A DNA stretch of 64,000 bases from Pseudoalteromonas shioyasakiensis (GCF_019134595.1 NZ_CP077771.1:62001-126000); one strand, 5' to 3'. Shown: positions 1 to 10,176, numbered from the stretch's first letter. A program made the numbers and translations. Notes: generated by a model from the sequence alone, not told the origin.

Positions 1-1460
1 TTAAACACGAAATACAGCAATGGGCCACCCCTATTAAAGCCCCTAAAATCACCAGTTCTGATTATGACTACCAAACACTGATAGATACGGCGATTAATGA
101 AAGAGGCGAGCAACTTGCTAAAGGCTTTAACCTTGATTTACATACCCAAGATGCGCCTCTTTCGTGGTATATCAAAGGCAATGCCCGAGGCATGGAGCTT
201 GATAAACAACTTAACTTCGCACACCTAAATGCTGATGGCACTTTAAACATCAGCGCACAAACCGAAAACGAACTTGCCGATTTAGTTGATTATTTACACC
301 GTACAGCAGGCTTTATAGGCGAAATTGGTCATGATCAATCTGGTGTTTATATTCTTGGCATTGCCTGTGTTTTATACTTTTTAGCTTTGGTCTCTGGGGT
401 GATTATTTTACTGCCAACATTAGTTAAAACCTTTTTTGCACTGCGTAAAGAAAAAGGGCCTAGTCGATTCTGGCTCGATAGCCATAACCTTGTTGGTATA
501 GCTAGTTTACCGTTTCATTTAGTCATTGCTTTTACCGTAGTGGTGTTTGCATTTCATGACTTTATTTATGGTGGCTTAGCGCAATTTTATGATGGTAAGC
601 CACTGTTTCAGCGTCCTACGCCTGCGGCGCAAAGTTTTCATATTGAAAACTTACCACGCATTGATGAACAAGTACTCGCAGCGAAAAAATATGCCCCCGG
701 CTATGAGCCAATCCATATTCGCTATAGTAATTTAAATTCAGCATCACCTTCTGCGGTGTTTATGATGAGTAACAATAATGCGGTAGTACGCGGCCCGGAT
801 ACCGATTACTTATTTATGAACCCGTACACGCTAGAAGTGGTTAATTCAAGCTATCCGCAAGGCGAAGATGCAGTGTGGGGCAACATGGTTGCCAGTATTT
901 TCTCACTCCATTTTGGCACCTATGGTGGAGATTGGGGTCGTTGGGGCTACTTTATTATGGGGTTACTAGGCGCCTTCTTATTCTATTCAGGTAACTTATT
1001 ATGGATAGATAAACGCTTCAAAAAAGCTCCTAATAAACGCAGTACCTTGTTTATGGCAAAGCTCACTATTGGTGTTTGTTTAGGGTCTATGATAGCCGTT
1101 GCCTTCACACTCGTTGCTGCCAAATGGCTACCGACATTTGTTAGCAACACAAACTACGCCACCTTATACAGTTATTACGCCGCTTTTTTTGCTTTTGTGA
1201 TATATAGCTTCTTAAAACCTGTAAAAAAGGTGACCATTGTTGGCTTTTACATGCTAGCAAGCCTATGTGCGTTAATGGTATTATCTACACTTGTAAAACT
1301 TGCCTCAAGTGACGTTAACACTCTCTTTTATTCTAGTTATATGGTTGATATTGTCGCTGCTATATTTGCTGCTATTTTCTTTAAAATGGCCAAACGCCAG
1401 CAACAAAAACAGACCACGCAAAACATCATGCCAGCCTTTGAACAAGCAAGTCGAGCTTAA
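1..1460 (+). CDS. PepSY-associated TM helix protein (5' truncated)
   Basis: The frame is open from the first bases of the window (codons in phase from position 3), so the annotated N-terminus lies outside. The first internal ATG at 192 is not the real start. The visible part has a periplasmic-looking segment, a hydrophobic helix (LGIACVLYFLALVSG), a second helix after a short basic cytoplasmic stretch, a large soluble segment, and five or so further helices at the C-terminus. This is the layout of the PepSY_TM family, inner-membrane proteins often encoded next to siderophore receptors and thought to act in reduction or release of imported iron. A Fur-boxed siderophore receptor lies 1.2 kb downstream. 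The extra C-terminal helices are an extension beyond the basic four-helix form. A strong hairpin follows the stop codon. Function is inferred from family and context. Confidence 0.75.
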   Translation, partial: KHEIQQWATPIKAPKITSSDYDYQTLIDTAINERGEQLAKGFNLDLHTQDAPLSWYIKGNARGMELDKQLNFAHLNADGTLNISAQTENELADLVDYLHRTAGFIGEIGHDQSGVYILGIACVLYFLALVSGVIILLPTLVKTFFALRKEKGPSRFWLDSHNLVGIASLPFHLVIAFTVVVFAFHDFIYGGLAQFYDGKPLFQRPTPAAQSFHIENLPRIDEQVLAAKKYAPGYEPIHIRYSNLNSASPSAVFMMSNNNAVVRGPDTDYLFMNPYTLEVVNSSYPQGEDAVWGNMVASIFSLHFGTYGGDWGRWGYFIMGLLGAFLFYSGNLLWIDKRFKKAPNKRSTLFMAKLTIGVCLGSMIAVAFTLVAAKWLPTFVSNTNYATLYSYYAAFFAFVIYSFLKPVKKVTIVGFYMLASLCALMVLSTLVKLASSDVNTLFYSSYMVDIVAAIFAAIFFKMAKRQQQKQTTQNIMPAFEQASRA

Positions 1461-1470
1461 GCATTCTGAG

Positions 1471-1510
1471 TATGGGTATCAAAGCAATTTGATACCCATA
1501 ATTTTGCTTT
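1471..1510 (+). terminator. Rho-independent terminator after PepSY gene
   Basis: Perfect 13-bp inverted repeat (arms 1471-1483 and 1488-1500) with a 4-nt loop, starting 10 nt after the stop codon and followed by a T-rich stretch. Confidence 0.8.
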
Positions 1511-1610
1511 ATCGAAAATCTGTGTCCGTTTAACGAAAAACATTTCTTCTCCAATAAAACATCAGTAGAATCGCCGCAAACTTGAGCTATTAACTTTCAT
1601 AAGGACAGTG

Positions 1611-2468
1611 ATGCAGCGCACCATTCCACCGTTTTTTATTGCTGTTATTTGCGTGCTTCTCGCAATGGTTACCATTCAATCTGGAGCCTCTGTTGCAAAG
1701 CAATTATTCCCTTTAATTGGCCCTGAAGGCACCACAGCACTTCGCTTAGGTTTTTCAGCTGCTATTTTGTGTCTTGTGTTTAAACCTTGGCGCGCATTTC
1801 CACCTATTGGACAACGTATGCCAATCATCGTTTATGGCTTGAGTTTAGGTGGCATGAATATTCTGTTTTATTACGCGATTGAACGTATTCCTTTAGGGAT
1901 AGGTGTAGCACTAGAGTTTACTGGCCCCCTTGCGGTTGCACTTCTTTCATCACGTAAAAAACGCGACCTATTTTGGGTAGCCTGCGCCATTGCTGGCATT
2001 ATTTTATTGCTCCCAGATATGAAAGGTGAAGACAGCCTCGACCCTGTAGGTGTTATTTTAGCCCTTGCGGCGGGAGCGTGTTGGGCGTTTTATATATTGT
2101 TTGGCAAAAAGACCGGAAACCAAGGCTCAGGCGGAATGACTGTTGCCATGGGTATGAGCGTCGCCGCGATTGTACTTGTGCCTTATGGTGCTGCTTCTCA
2201 AGGAGTTGCACTATTGAGTTGGGAAGTATTACCGCTCGGTATTTTAGTGGCAGTCATGTCGAGTGCACTGCCCTATACCTTAGAAATGGTGGCACTACGT
2301 AATATGCCAGCACAAGGCTTTAGCATTATGATGAGTTTAGAGCCGGCGATTGCAGCATTGGCTGGCTTTATAATCCTAGGTGAGTTTTTAAGCGTATGGC
2401 AATGGCTAGCTATTTTATTAGTGATTACCGCTTCGGTTGGCAGCTCGATGTCGAGTAATAATAAATAA
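1611..2468 (+). CDS. rhtA: RhtA-type threonine/homoserine exporter (EamA family)
   Basis: About 285 residues, ten hydrophobic helices in two EamA halves. It is recognisably close to E. coli RhtA: IQSGAS near the N-terminus, FPLIGPEGTTALRL, the central block GIGVALEFTGPLAVAL, AAGACWAFYILFG, and the second-half SSALPYTLEM and SLEPAIAAL. RhtA is an inner-membrane exporter of threonine, homoserine and other amino acids. A GTG at 1608 is in frame, but the ATG at 1611 sits 5 nt after AAGGA and is the better start. It stands alone between two terminators, so it is probably monocistronic. The exact substrate is inferred from similarity. Confidence 0.85.
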   Translation: MQRTIPPFFIAVICVLLAMVTIQSGASVAKQLFPLIGPEGTTALRLGFSAAILCLVFKPWRAFPPIGQRMPIIVYGLSLGGMNILFYYAIERIPLGIGVALEFTGPLAVALLSSRKKRDLFWVACAIAGIILLLPDMKGEDSLDPVGVILALAAGACWAFYILFGKKTGNQGSGGMTVAMGMSVAAIVLVPYGAASQGVALLSWEVLPLGILVAVMSSALPYTLEMVALRNMPAQGFSIMMSLEPAIAALAGFIILGEFLSVWQWLAILLVITASVGSSMSSNNK

Positions 2469-2475
2469 ATTTTTC

Positions 2476-2500
2476 TAGGCGCCTCAGGGCGCCTATTTCA
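2476..2500 (+). terminator. Terminator after rhtA
   Basis: Perfect 8-bp stem (2476-2483 with 2488-2495) and TCAG loop, 7 nt after the rhtA stop. The T-tract lies before the stem and only a short ATTT follows, so efficiency on the plus strand is uncertain. Confidence 0.6.
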
Positions 2501-2595
2501 TATCTGATTAGTAAACTCGCCTTTTCATACAGACAAAACTCTTCGACATAATTTGTTACACTTATTTGTATTAACATATCACTTTTGCGATGAAT

Positions 2596-2614
2596 GGTGA
2601 TGATAACTATTATC
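2596..2614 (+). promoter_or_regulatory. Putative Fur box upstream of siderophore receptor
   Basis: The sequence ggtgatgataactattatc matches the 19-bp Fur consensus GATAATGATAATCATTATC at 15 of 19 positions. It lies 85 nt upstream of a TonB-dependent siderophore receptor, the expected place for iron repression. Confidence 0.7.
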
Positions 2615-2698
2615 AGTTGTGATAACGTACCCGCCGATTGTTTCCTTATTGAAAACAATAACCCTATAAAATTTGCTAAATAACACGCGGAGATAAAA

Positions 2699-4777
2699 AT
2701 GAAATTCACTCAGTTGCCTGTTGCAACCGCTATTCTTTGTGCACTGTACCCTCAAATCAGTTTTGCAGAGCAAACAACTGACATAGAGGCTAATCTCGAA
2801 AAAATCGAAATTGTGGGTATTCGACAAAACCGTATTAGTGAAGGAGCGACAGGTTTAGCACTAGAAATTGATGAAACTCCGCAATCAATCAGTGTGATCT
2901 CTGCTGAGCAACTAAAGAATTATTCCGCTTTTAACATTAATGATGCTTTACGCTTAGCACCTGGTATCAATGTTGAAGAATGGGAAACTAACCGTACCAA
3001 CTACACATCACGTGGTTTTGAAATTAAAAATACACAAATCGATGGTGTTGGCTTACCGAATGACTGGGGTATCGTTACCGGCGCAATGGAAGCATACGGC
3101 TACGAAAAAATTGAAGTTATTCGTGGTGCCAATGGCTTACTCACAGGTGTAGGTAATGCATCGGGTACGCTTAACTATGTGCGCAAACGCCCTAAAAACG
3201 AAAACGGCGGCGAAATCGGTGTCTCTGTTGGCTCATGGGATTTTAAACGTTTACAAGCTGACTACTCACTATTATTAACCGAATCAGGTAGTTGGGCTGC
3301 TCGTTTTGTGGCTGCCGCAGAAGATAAAGAATCATATCTGGATGGTCTTGAGAACAATCGCGAGTTTTTCTCTGCGGTGGTAGATGGTCAGCTTACAGAT
3401 AACTCAACGGTTACTATCGGTTACTCATATCAAGACGCAGATACCGATGGCAATACTTGGGGCGGCCTTGTTTATAACTACACAGATGGTACGCAAGCTA
3501 AATGGGATGTCAGCGACACAACCACTCAAGAGTGGACAATGTGGGACACCATTAACACCTCTGCATTTGTTGAATACAACTATGTTTTTGCAAATGCGTG
3601 GCAGCTTCAAGCGAGCTACAACTTCCGTGGTTTTGAAGAGCAAGACAAACTATTTTATGCCAGCGGCAGCATTGATAAGGACACCAATCTTGGCCTAAGT
3701 GGTTGGCCGGGTCGCTACGACAGCGAAGTGGATGCTGACTTATTTGAAATCAAAACATTTGGTGCCTTTGAATTGTTTGGTAAAGAGCACCAAGCAAGCT
3801 TTGGGGTAAGCCATGCAAAAAGTGATGATGTGATGTATCAACACCCGTTTGATTTTGCAAATACACCTGCTTATGGACCAACCCCTGCGTTCCCATACGA
3901 TTTAGATGCGATCCTAGAACCTGATTGGTTAACACCGGTTCTGTATTCAGATATTGAACAAAAGCTAACCCGTTACTTTGGCTCTGCTCAATTAAATATT
4001 ACTGATAAATTATTTACCGTGGTTGGTTTTAACGCTATTGAATTTGAACGCTCAGGTATGAATGCCGGTGCATCTATCGATAATGACGAGAGCGAAACTA
4101 GCCCATATATCGGTTTTACCTATAAGTTAAACGACGATTTAAACTTATATGCTAGTTACTCAGATATTTATCAGCCGCAAGAGCAAGCTGATTACAACGG
4201 CCAATACTTAGCACCTACCAAAGGCACTAACTTTGAAACTGGTGTTAAGGCTTCTTGGTTTGATGATGCCCTAATGACAACATTTGCCTACTTTACTGCA
4301 GAGCAAGATAATTTTGCGCAATACGCGGGCCTCACTGAAGATGGTATTTATTACTATGAAGGCGTGTCTATTGAGTCAGAAGGCTATGAATTTGAAGTCA
4401 CTGGTAAAATCACCGACGCTCTGAATATCGTCGCATCTTATACACATATTGATGTAACAGATGAAAATGGTGATGACACCAATAAATGGGCACCTCGAGA
4501 TGTTGTTGGTGTAACAGTGGATTATGCACTAACAGATGCAGTGGTTGTGGGTTTAAATGGCCGTTGGCAATCTAAAATCGAAAGTACTGATTACAATGTT
4601 AAGCAAGGTAGTTACGCGCTGCTAAACGCCTTCGCGCGTTGGAATATTAATGACCAAGTTGCAGTACAAGCTAACGTTAATAATATTACTGATGAGCAGT
4701 ACATCAATAGCTTACAAACCGTGGGTTATTACGGCGCGCCAACAAACGGTAGCCTAACTCTGACTTATAAGTTCTAA
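2699..4777 (+). CDS. TonB-dependent siderophore receptor
   Basis: 692 residues: signal peptide (about 1-23), no N-terminal STN signalling domain, a TonB-box-like stretch (EKIEIVGI), then a plug with the features of the ferric-siderophore family: ETPQSISVISAEQLKNY, the VIRGANGLLTG block with GNASGTLNYVRKRP, followed by a 22-strand barrel ending in the terminal-Phe signature (SLTLTYKF). The family imports ferric siderophores across the outer membrane using TonB energy. Plug type resembles FpvA/FhuE/FoxA receptors (hydroxamate or mixed), but the ligand cannot be told from sequence. ATG at 2699 has a GGAGA ribosome site. A Fur box upstream and the PepSY protein nearby fit iron uptake. The receptor makes or imports a foreign siderophore: no biosynthesis genes are in the window. 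Confidence 0.9.
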   Translation: MKFTQLPVATAILCALYPQISFAEQTTDIEANLEKIEIVGIRQNRISEGATGLALEIDETPQSISVISAEQLKNYSAFNINDALRLAPGINVEEWETNRTNYTSRGFEIKNTQIDGVGLPNDWGIVTGAMEAYGYEKIEVIRGANGLLTGVGNASGTLNYVRKRPKNENGGEIGVSVGSWDFKRLQADYSLLLTESGSWAARFVAAAEDKESYLDGLENNREFFSAVVDGQLTDNSTVTIGYSYQDADTDGNTWGGLVYNYTDGTQAKWDVSDTTTQEWTMWDTINTSAFVEYNYVFANAWQLQASYNFRGFEEQDKLFYASGSIDKDTNLGLSGWPGRYDSEVDADLFEIKTFGAFELFGKEHQASFGVSHAKSDDVMYQHPFDFANTPAYGPTPAFPYDLDAILEPDWLTPVLYSDIEQKLTRYFGSAQLNITDKLFTVVGFNAIEFERSGMNAGASIDNDESETSPYIGFTYKLNDDLNLYASYSDIYQPQEQADYNGQYLAPTKGTNFETGVKASWFDDALMTTFAYFTAEQDNFAQYAGLTEDGIYYYEGVSIESEGYEFEVTGKITDALNIVASYTHIDVTDENGDDTNKWAPRDVVGVTVDYALTDAVVVGLNGRWQSKIESTDYNVKQGSYALLNAFARWNINDQVAVQANVNNITDEQYINSLQTVGYYGAPTNGSLTLTYKF

Positions 4778-4787
4778 ACGCTGTTTA

Positions 4788-4815
4788 GAAAAAGTGTCGC
4801 CCGAATGGGCGACAC
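4788..4815 (-). terminator. Terminator between convergent receptor and esterase genes
   Basis: Perfect 9-bp stem (4794-4802 with 4807-4815), loop gaat. On the minus strand it is followed by five T, so it best serves the esterase gene ending at 4823; it may also stop the plus-strand receptor transcript. Confidence 0.75.
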
Positions 4816-4822
4816 ACGGCTA

Positions 4823-7003
4823 TTAATTAGGGCAATTACCTAATTCATAATACCCAGCACTAGTTTGCGCTAAGGTACTGGTATAAAAGGTGTTATAAAG
4901 CCCTAGGTTATCACCTGAGCCTACTGCATAGGCGTAAGAACCATTCGTGGTTGCGCGATTTGCTTGCACATGCGCATAGTTGCTTGAGGTGGTTTCGGTG
5001 CATTGGTAATCACCATTCGGTGTTGAGTCACACGCATCACCCACACCATCTGCATCACTATCTAGCTGATCACTATTGGCTACCAGCGGGCAGTTATCTA
5101 GGCTATCATCGACGCCATCGCTGTCGGAGTCATTCGTTTCACCATCAGGAGTGCTATCACACACATTGCCAATCCCGTCATTATCGTTATCGGCTTGATC
5201 AGCATTCGCTACATTCGGGCAATTATCTGCGCCGTCGAGCACACCATCGTTGTCTGCGTCATTAGCCGGTTCGGTGGTGGTTTTGCATGCCTGCAATGGC
5301 CCTGCACAACTTGAGTCATCATCAGCAATCCACTGACATTGATTTGTGCCCGCTGAATACTCGCGCATAGTAAAGGCAGCGGTACCAAACGCTAAATAAC
5401 AGGCAGAGTAACCTTCACCCCAAGTAATATGGCCTTCGTTGATATGAAGATTGTAATCGCCTGTCACGCCAGCATCGATGACAAAGCTAATGCTATCTGT
5501 TGATGTCAGCAAAGTATCATCGCTGGCGGTGATCACTGCAGTATTATTGCCACCAACCAGATTGCATTGCTCAGCAAAGTACTCAAGCCCATTCACTGTA
5601 GCCGCCACATCACCATTACTAAAACTGACCACTACAGTACTTAAGTTTTGATTATCATCAATCACTGTGCCCGTTACTGTAGCGCACTGCCCGTTTACAC
5701 TAGCCGCAGTATCACTCAGTACCGGTGCTGTAGCCGCAGGCTCTGGCCCTATACGTACCGTAAGATTAGCTTCATCACCTTGTTTCGCTTCGTTATCTGT
5801 GGCACTTACACGCACTTCATAAAGACCATCGCTAAGTGCGCTTGTCACCCCGCTAAAGGTATTATTCGCATCGACTTGCACGTTGAGTGACTCGATTAAG
5901 CTTGCCACGCCACCAGCTAGGCTATACACGTTAATATCAACATTCGTTACACTGCCTTCTGGGTCGATTGCACTGCCAGTAATGGTAAGCTGGTTATTAC
6001 TGTCTGTGGCAGTTAAATTACTAATTTCAGGGCCAGCATTACGATCAACTCGTTTATTATTAGCCGCAAAGAACTCACCGAGATAGGTTGCAAAATTAAT
6101 GCTGTTTGCTGCCACATAATCGCCAGACGCACCTTGCCCGCCCGACCACGAGTGATCCAAATTATTAAACCAAAGCATAGCAACACGATTGTCTTGCCAA
6201 AGTGACTGCTCAGCGGTACGTGTTGCATCATCACTTATTGTCGTCGTGCTTGAAAGTTGATTAACCCCATAAAGGGCAGCAAAGCCATCTGCGTTTTGCT
6301 GGTTGTAACAGGTATTGACTGTGGTATCGGCAGTACCATGACCAATCACCGCTATTTGTGTGGCAAAATGATCTTTATAACTGCCAGCATAGCTTTCACA
6401 GCGGGATACAAAGGTGCTTTCAGACACTGTTTCACAGGTCGAAATTGCCCCACTTGAACTTGTGCCGATGGTTGGCCCAGCGCTTGGTGCAACCCCGGCA
6501 AATACATCAGGCGCTACACAAGCCGTTTGTGCAGCCATTGCCGCCCCAGATGATAAGCCTGCGATATACACTTGTTTGGGATCAATATTACGCGTTGCAT
6601 CAGCGCTCAATGTATTGGCTAAATTAATCAGATTTTTATAATCACCAGAGCTGCGATTTATTGCTCCTTGCCAATATGACCAGCAGCTATAGCCTGCTTT
6701 ATTCATAGCATCAGGAACAGCTATTACCATGCCATGGGCTTCAGCTGCATCTTCAAGATTTGCAGTTAAATAATTATTAATGGGTTGCACGCAGCCATGT
6801 AGTACCAGCATCAAAGAATGGCCATTGCCTATGCTTGATTGCGTATCAGGAGTGTAAATATGAACATTATTAAAACCGCCAATGCTGACATTTTGCTGCC
6901 AACTCCCTGCAAAACTTGGCTGTGAGAAAATAGCAGCACAGAGCACTGCGAGCGGAGTAAACGGCGCTGACTTTCGTTTACATAATTGTGTTACTTTTTG
7001 CAT
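4823..7003 (-). CDS. Secreted PHB-depolymerase-family esterase with Ca-binding repeats
   Basis: 726 residues. Signal peptide about 1-32, cleaved near SFA. Catalytic domain about 35-315 of the esterase/PHB depolymerase family: oxyanion region LVLHGC (67-71), lipase box G-L-S-S-G with nucleophile Ser151, Asp226 in GHGTAD and His284 in LDHSW. Two immunoglobulin-like or bacterial cadherin-like segments follow (about 325-520), then a Cys-rich module and thrombospondin type-3-like repeats (D-x-D-x-DGxxDxxDNCP, about 585-665) that bind Ca2+. The start has an AAGGCG site. Such enzymes cleave extracellular polyhydroxybutyrate or similar polyesters; the same fold also includes feruloyl and acetyl-xylan esterases, so the substrate is not certain. 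It is monocistronic, convergent with the siderophore receptor. Confidence 0.82.
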   Translation of the reverse strand: MQKVTQLCKRKSAPFTPLAVLCAAIFSQPSFAGSWQQNVSIGGFNNVHIYTPDTQSSIGNGHSLMLVLHGCVQPINNYLTANLEDAAEAHGMVIAVPDAMNKAGYSCWSYWQGAINRSSGDYKNLINLANTLSADATRNIDPKQVYIAGLSSGAAMAAQTACVAPDVFAGVAPSAGPTIGTSSSGAISTCETVSESTFVSRCESYAGSYKDHFATQIAVIGHGTADTTVNTCYNQQNADGFAALYGVNQLSSTTTISDDATRTAEQSLWQDNRVAMLWFNNLDHSWSGGQGASGDYVAANSINFATYLGEFFAANNKRVDRNAGPEISNLTATDSNNQLTITGSAIDPEGSVTNVDINVYSLAGGVASLIESLNVQVDANNTFSGVTSALSDGLYEVRVSATDNEAKQGDEANLTVRIGPEPAATAPVLSDTAASVNGQCATVTGTVIDDNQNLSTVVVSFSNGDVAATVNGLEYFAEQCNLVGGNNTAVITASDDTLLTSTDSISFVIDAGVTGDYNLHINEGHITWGEGYSACYLAFGTAAFTMREYSAGTNQCQWIADDDSSCAGPLQACKTTTEPANDADNDGVLDGADNCPNVANADQADNDNDGIGNVCDSTPDGETNDSDSDGVDDSLDNCPLVANSDQLDSDADGVGDACDSTPNGDYQCTETTSSNYAHVQANRATTNGSYAYAVGSGDNLGLYNTFYTSTLAQTSAGYYELGNCPN

Positions 7004-7166
7004 ATATCGCCTTTATAGTCGTTATCATTGTTGTCTGTCAGTTGATGACTAACTCAATGTAGTAGAACTATTTAAAAAGCGACCTATAACTATAGTGCTA
7101 CACCCCTAATAAATTTCAATACCAAATAACCACCTTTGATTAATGCACTTTAGTGGATTAAAACAA

Positions 7167-7200
7167 AAAAGCGCTGCAGAAACCTGCAGCGCTTTTACTA
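7167..7200 (-). terminator. Bidirectional-type terminator downstream of GH2 gene
   Basis: Perfect 13-bp stem (7167-7179 with 7184-7196), loop aaac, A-tract on one side and T-tract on the other. It lies 26 nt after the GH2 stop on the minus strand and before the esterase promoter region. Confidence 0.85.
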
Positions 7201-7221
7201 AAACGAGTAACTCTTTATAAA

Positions 7222-10176
7222 TTAGTATATCGTTAGCTTGATATTGTTTATTCCTCTTTCTGCCACAGGTCGACCTTGTGGGCCAAGGTGATGTGCAGCG
7301 TGGAACTTAGACCCTATTGCACTAATTCTGTGTAAGAAGCTAATTTCTTCACCATACTTAAGTGCTAATGTATTATCAGGACGCTCACCATCATCAGGCT
7401 GCATAACTCGCGCATATAGATCCGGAGTTGCAGTAGAGAAAGTGATTTCACTTTGCTCAGAGCTTAATGTAAGCCACTGAATATCTGAGAAGTACCCTTT
7501 AAACTCTGGTAATTCCCAACGCTCACCAGCAACCCCTTCATTATAATCATTTTCCCAAACAGAGTAGTTTACGCCCTCTAAGCGGTTAGCCCATACACGG
7601 TAGGGGCCATCACCTAACCAACGTTTATGCTCAATTGCTTTTTTCGGATAATTAAAACCAACACCATGAAGGATGTATTCACCGTCAAGCCAGTAATCAA
7701 CATCCATTGATAAATGACCCTCTGGGTGAACAGTCCACGTTAGCTTAGTGATGCCTGCTGGCGGGTTCATCACTTCAATCACTAAATCATTAGCTATAAT
7801 TTCAGACTTTAATTCAGTAGGCTTTTTATCTTGCTGCGCTTCTTTCTCAGCATTTGGATCATGAGTTAGCCATGAACCAATACCATTATAAACCCCTTTA
7901 TTTTGTGAGTTATCAGAACGAAGAAGTTTAGGGCCATTTGTTAACGCCGCAGTTTGACCTTGCTTACTGTATGACTTTAATAGACCTGTTGTTGCGTCAA
8001 AAATAATTGTTCTATCAGCAGCCTTAACCGTTAACTCAGATTCGTTTTGACTAACAATCTGAGCAGGTTTAGTCGCTGATGCCTGATTTTCAAATTGCTC
8101 TTGAGTTAATTTTGCAAGTTTAGCTGCACTTTGGATAGGCCAAGCATCTGTCCAAATTGAATTCTGCTGCTGGTCAAAAAATTCAACCTCTAACCAACCA
8201 TTTTGCTGCCAATTGTCAGGTAAGTTCAATTGTACTGTTCCTGTCGAGTCTGGCTTAATTGCAGGTAGTGTAGCTTTATTGCTCGCTATAAGCTGCTTTT
8301 TATCTGAAAACGCAGTCACTGGCTGATATAGACGCCATTCGAGCGACATAGTTGATAGATCAACAAAGTCATACAGGTTTTTAACTTGCAACTGACCGTC
8401 AAAAGAACCGGCAAGTAACTGGCCATTCTTTAAGTTTTCAACTTGGATTGGTGACCAAATCTCTTTAATTGTAAAAAAGCTCGCTTCTTTTTCACCATAA
8501 GGTCCAACAATACCATCTGGCGCATGGTTAAAGTCGGTATCAACACGGCCATTTTGATCTGTACGCTCAACACCTTCATCAGCAAACACCCATAGGAAAC
8601 CACCGGCACCAACAGGAGTTGACATCATGAAGTCCCAAAAATCTCTCAAACCTGCACCATGGCCACCATCATACAAGCCATGTAAGAACTCGGTTGGGAA
8701 AAATACTTCATTACGGGCTTTTTTAGCTACTAGTTCCGAGTAAGTTGGGTAATGATCAGTATCGATATTACGGAACAACTCCCAAGGATGAAGAATTGGA
8801 CGGTTTTGAATGTCATAAAGGTGATAATCATCATCAACATCGGTATTAAAACCGCCTTCATTACCGTTCGCCCAGAATAAAATACTTGGGTGTGCTTGGT
8901 CGCGTTTAACAAGCTGTGCAACGAGGCGTCTCGCTGATGGCGTATCAATAACTGGCTTTTGCCATGTGCCTAACTCATTAATAACATAAATACCGAGACG
9001 GTCTGCCGCTTCTAAAAAGTGCACATCGGGTGGGTAATGCGACATTCTAACAGCATTCATGTTCATGCTTTTCATCGTCTTAATGTCATCGATGCTGGCT
9101 TGTTTAGTCATAGTACGTCCAGTTGCTGGACGGAAGCTGTGACGGTTAACCCCTTTAAGGATAATTTTTTCGCCATTTAAATATAAGCCGTCATGTGGGC
9201 GTAATTCAAAAGTTCTAAAGCCAAAGGTTTTATCGAAACTATGTAGAGTTTTAGAGCCTTCTTTTAAATCAATACGTACTTGATATAAATTAGGCGTCTC
9301 GGCGCTCCAAAGCTCAGGAGAGTCCACGTTAGTTGCTAAGTTAACCTTGTTACCATTAAGTGTGGCATTAAACGTTTCACTTACTGGGTTACCATCTAAA
9401 TCTAAAATTTGTGCTTCAACTGCAGAAGCATTTGATTTATCTAATCCTTCTATATAAACATCCATTTTAAATTCACCAGACGCTTTTGCATCTAATGAAA
9501 CCCAATCAATATGAGATTGTGGCAAAGATTGTAAAAAGACTTGACGATAGATACCACCGAACACCCAGTAGTCTGCTGCGCGTTCTGCTGCTTCAATACT
9601 TTTGTTTGCCGAAACTTTATCTACCACAACCTTTAGCTCATTAGCTTCACCACTTTTTAAAAATGGCGTTATGTCATAGCTGAATCGATAAAAACCACCT
9701 TGGTGGGTTGGCCCCACTTGTTGTTGGTTCACAAACACAGTGGCATCTGTCATCACACCATCAAAAACAATTTCAATTTTGCGACCAGACCAATCAGCAG
9801 GTAGGGTAAAATCACGACGATAAATACCTTGTTCGCTATGTTTATCTGGGATGTAGCCGTAATCATAGTTACCAAAGCCTTGTTGCTCCCAGTTAGAAGG
9901 AACATCTATTTTGCTCCATTGACCACAGTTTTGCCCTTCACTACAGTAAAAGTCCCATTTCACCGCATCATCACTGCCAGTTCCGCTTAACATCATGATG
10001 TCTGTTTTAGCGTCATCATTAGGCTGAATATCAACACTTTGCTGACTATTACAGGCTACAACCAAGAAGCTCAAGCAAGCGATAAACGCATTTCTTAATA
10101 TACTGGTTTCAAACCATGCAGGTTTGCTTATTAACCTTAGCTTTTTTTCAAGCCGGCCAAAATAATCCTTCCTCAT
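7222..10176 (-). CDS. GH2-family glycoside hydrolase, predicted lipoprotein
   Basis: 984 residues. The N-terminus carries a long basic lead, a hydrophobic segment and a lipobox-like V-V-A-C42, suggesting a lipid-anchored envelope enzyme. Then a GH2 sugar-binding jelly roll (about 60-230), Ig-like domain (about 235-330), TIM barrel from FELRPHDGLYLNGEKI, and a C-terminal beta-sandwich similar to the small-chain domain of LacZ-type enzymes. Acid/base Glu440 lies in GNEGG and the likely nucleophile Glu496 in PTEFLHG. GH2 includes beta-galactosidases, beta-mannosidases, beta-glucuronidases and beta-galacturonidases. The N-x-K uronate motif of glucuronidases is not evident, so a beta-galactosidase-like activity is the best guess. 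The regulon operator at 10274 and the adjacent receptor and galacturonate genes suggest it trims a galacturonate-containing glycan. Confidence 0.82.
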   Translation of the reverse strand: MRKDYFGRLEKKLRLISKPAWFETSILRNAFIACLSFLVVACNSQQSVDIQPNDDAKTDIMMLSGTGSDDAVKWDFYCSEGQNCGQWSKIDVPSNWEQQGFGNYDYGYIPDKHSEQGIYRRDFTLPADWSGRKIEIVFDGVMTDATVFVNQQQVGPTHQGGFYRFSYDITPFLKSGEANELKVVVDKVSANKSIEAAERAADYWVFGGIYRQVFLQSLPQSHIDWVSLDAKASGEFKMDVYIEGLDKSNASAVEAQILDLDGNPVSETFNATLNGNKVNLATNVDSPELWSAETPNLYQVRIDLKEGSKTLHSFDKTFGFRTFELRPHDGLYLNGEKIILKGVNRHSFRPATGRTMTKQASIDDIKTMKSMNMNAVRMSHYPPDVHFLEAADRLGIYVINELGTWQKPVIDTPSARRLVAQLVKRDQAHPSILFWANGNEGGFNTDVDDDYHLYDIQNRPILHPWELFRNIDTDHYPTYSELVAKKARNEVFFPTEFLHGLYDGGHGAGLRDFWDFMMSTPVGAGGFLWVFADEGVERTDQNGRVDTDFNHAPDGIVGPYGEKEASFFTIKEIWSPIQVENLKNGQLLAGSFDGQLQVKNLYDFVDLSTMSLEWRLYQPVTAFSDKKQLIASNKATLPAIKPDSTGTVQLNLPDNWQQNGWLEVEFFDQQQNSIWTDAWPIQSAAKLAKLTQEQFENQASATKPAQIVSQNESELTVKAADRTIIFDATTGLLKSYSKQGQTAALTNGPKLLRSDNSQNKGVYNGIGSWLTHDPNAEKEAQQDKKPTELKSEIIANDLVIEVMNPPAGITKLTWTVHPEGHLSMDVDYWLDGEYILHGVGFNYPKKAIEHKRWLGDGPYRVWANRLEGVNYSVWENDYNEGVAGERWELPEFKGYFSDIQWLTLSSEQSEITFSTATPDLYARVMQPDDGERPDNTLALKYGEEISFLHRISAIGSKFHAAHHLGPQGRPVAERGINNIKLTIY

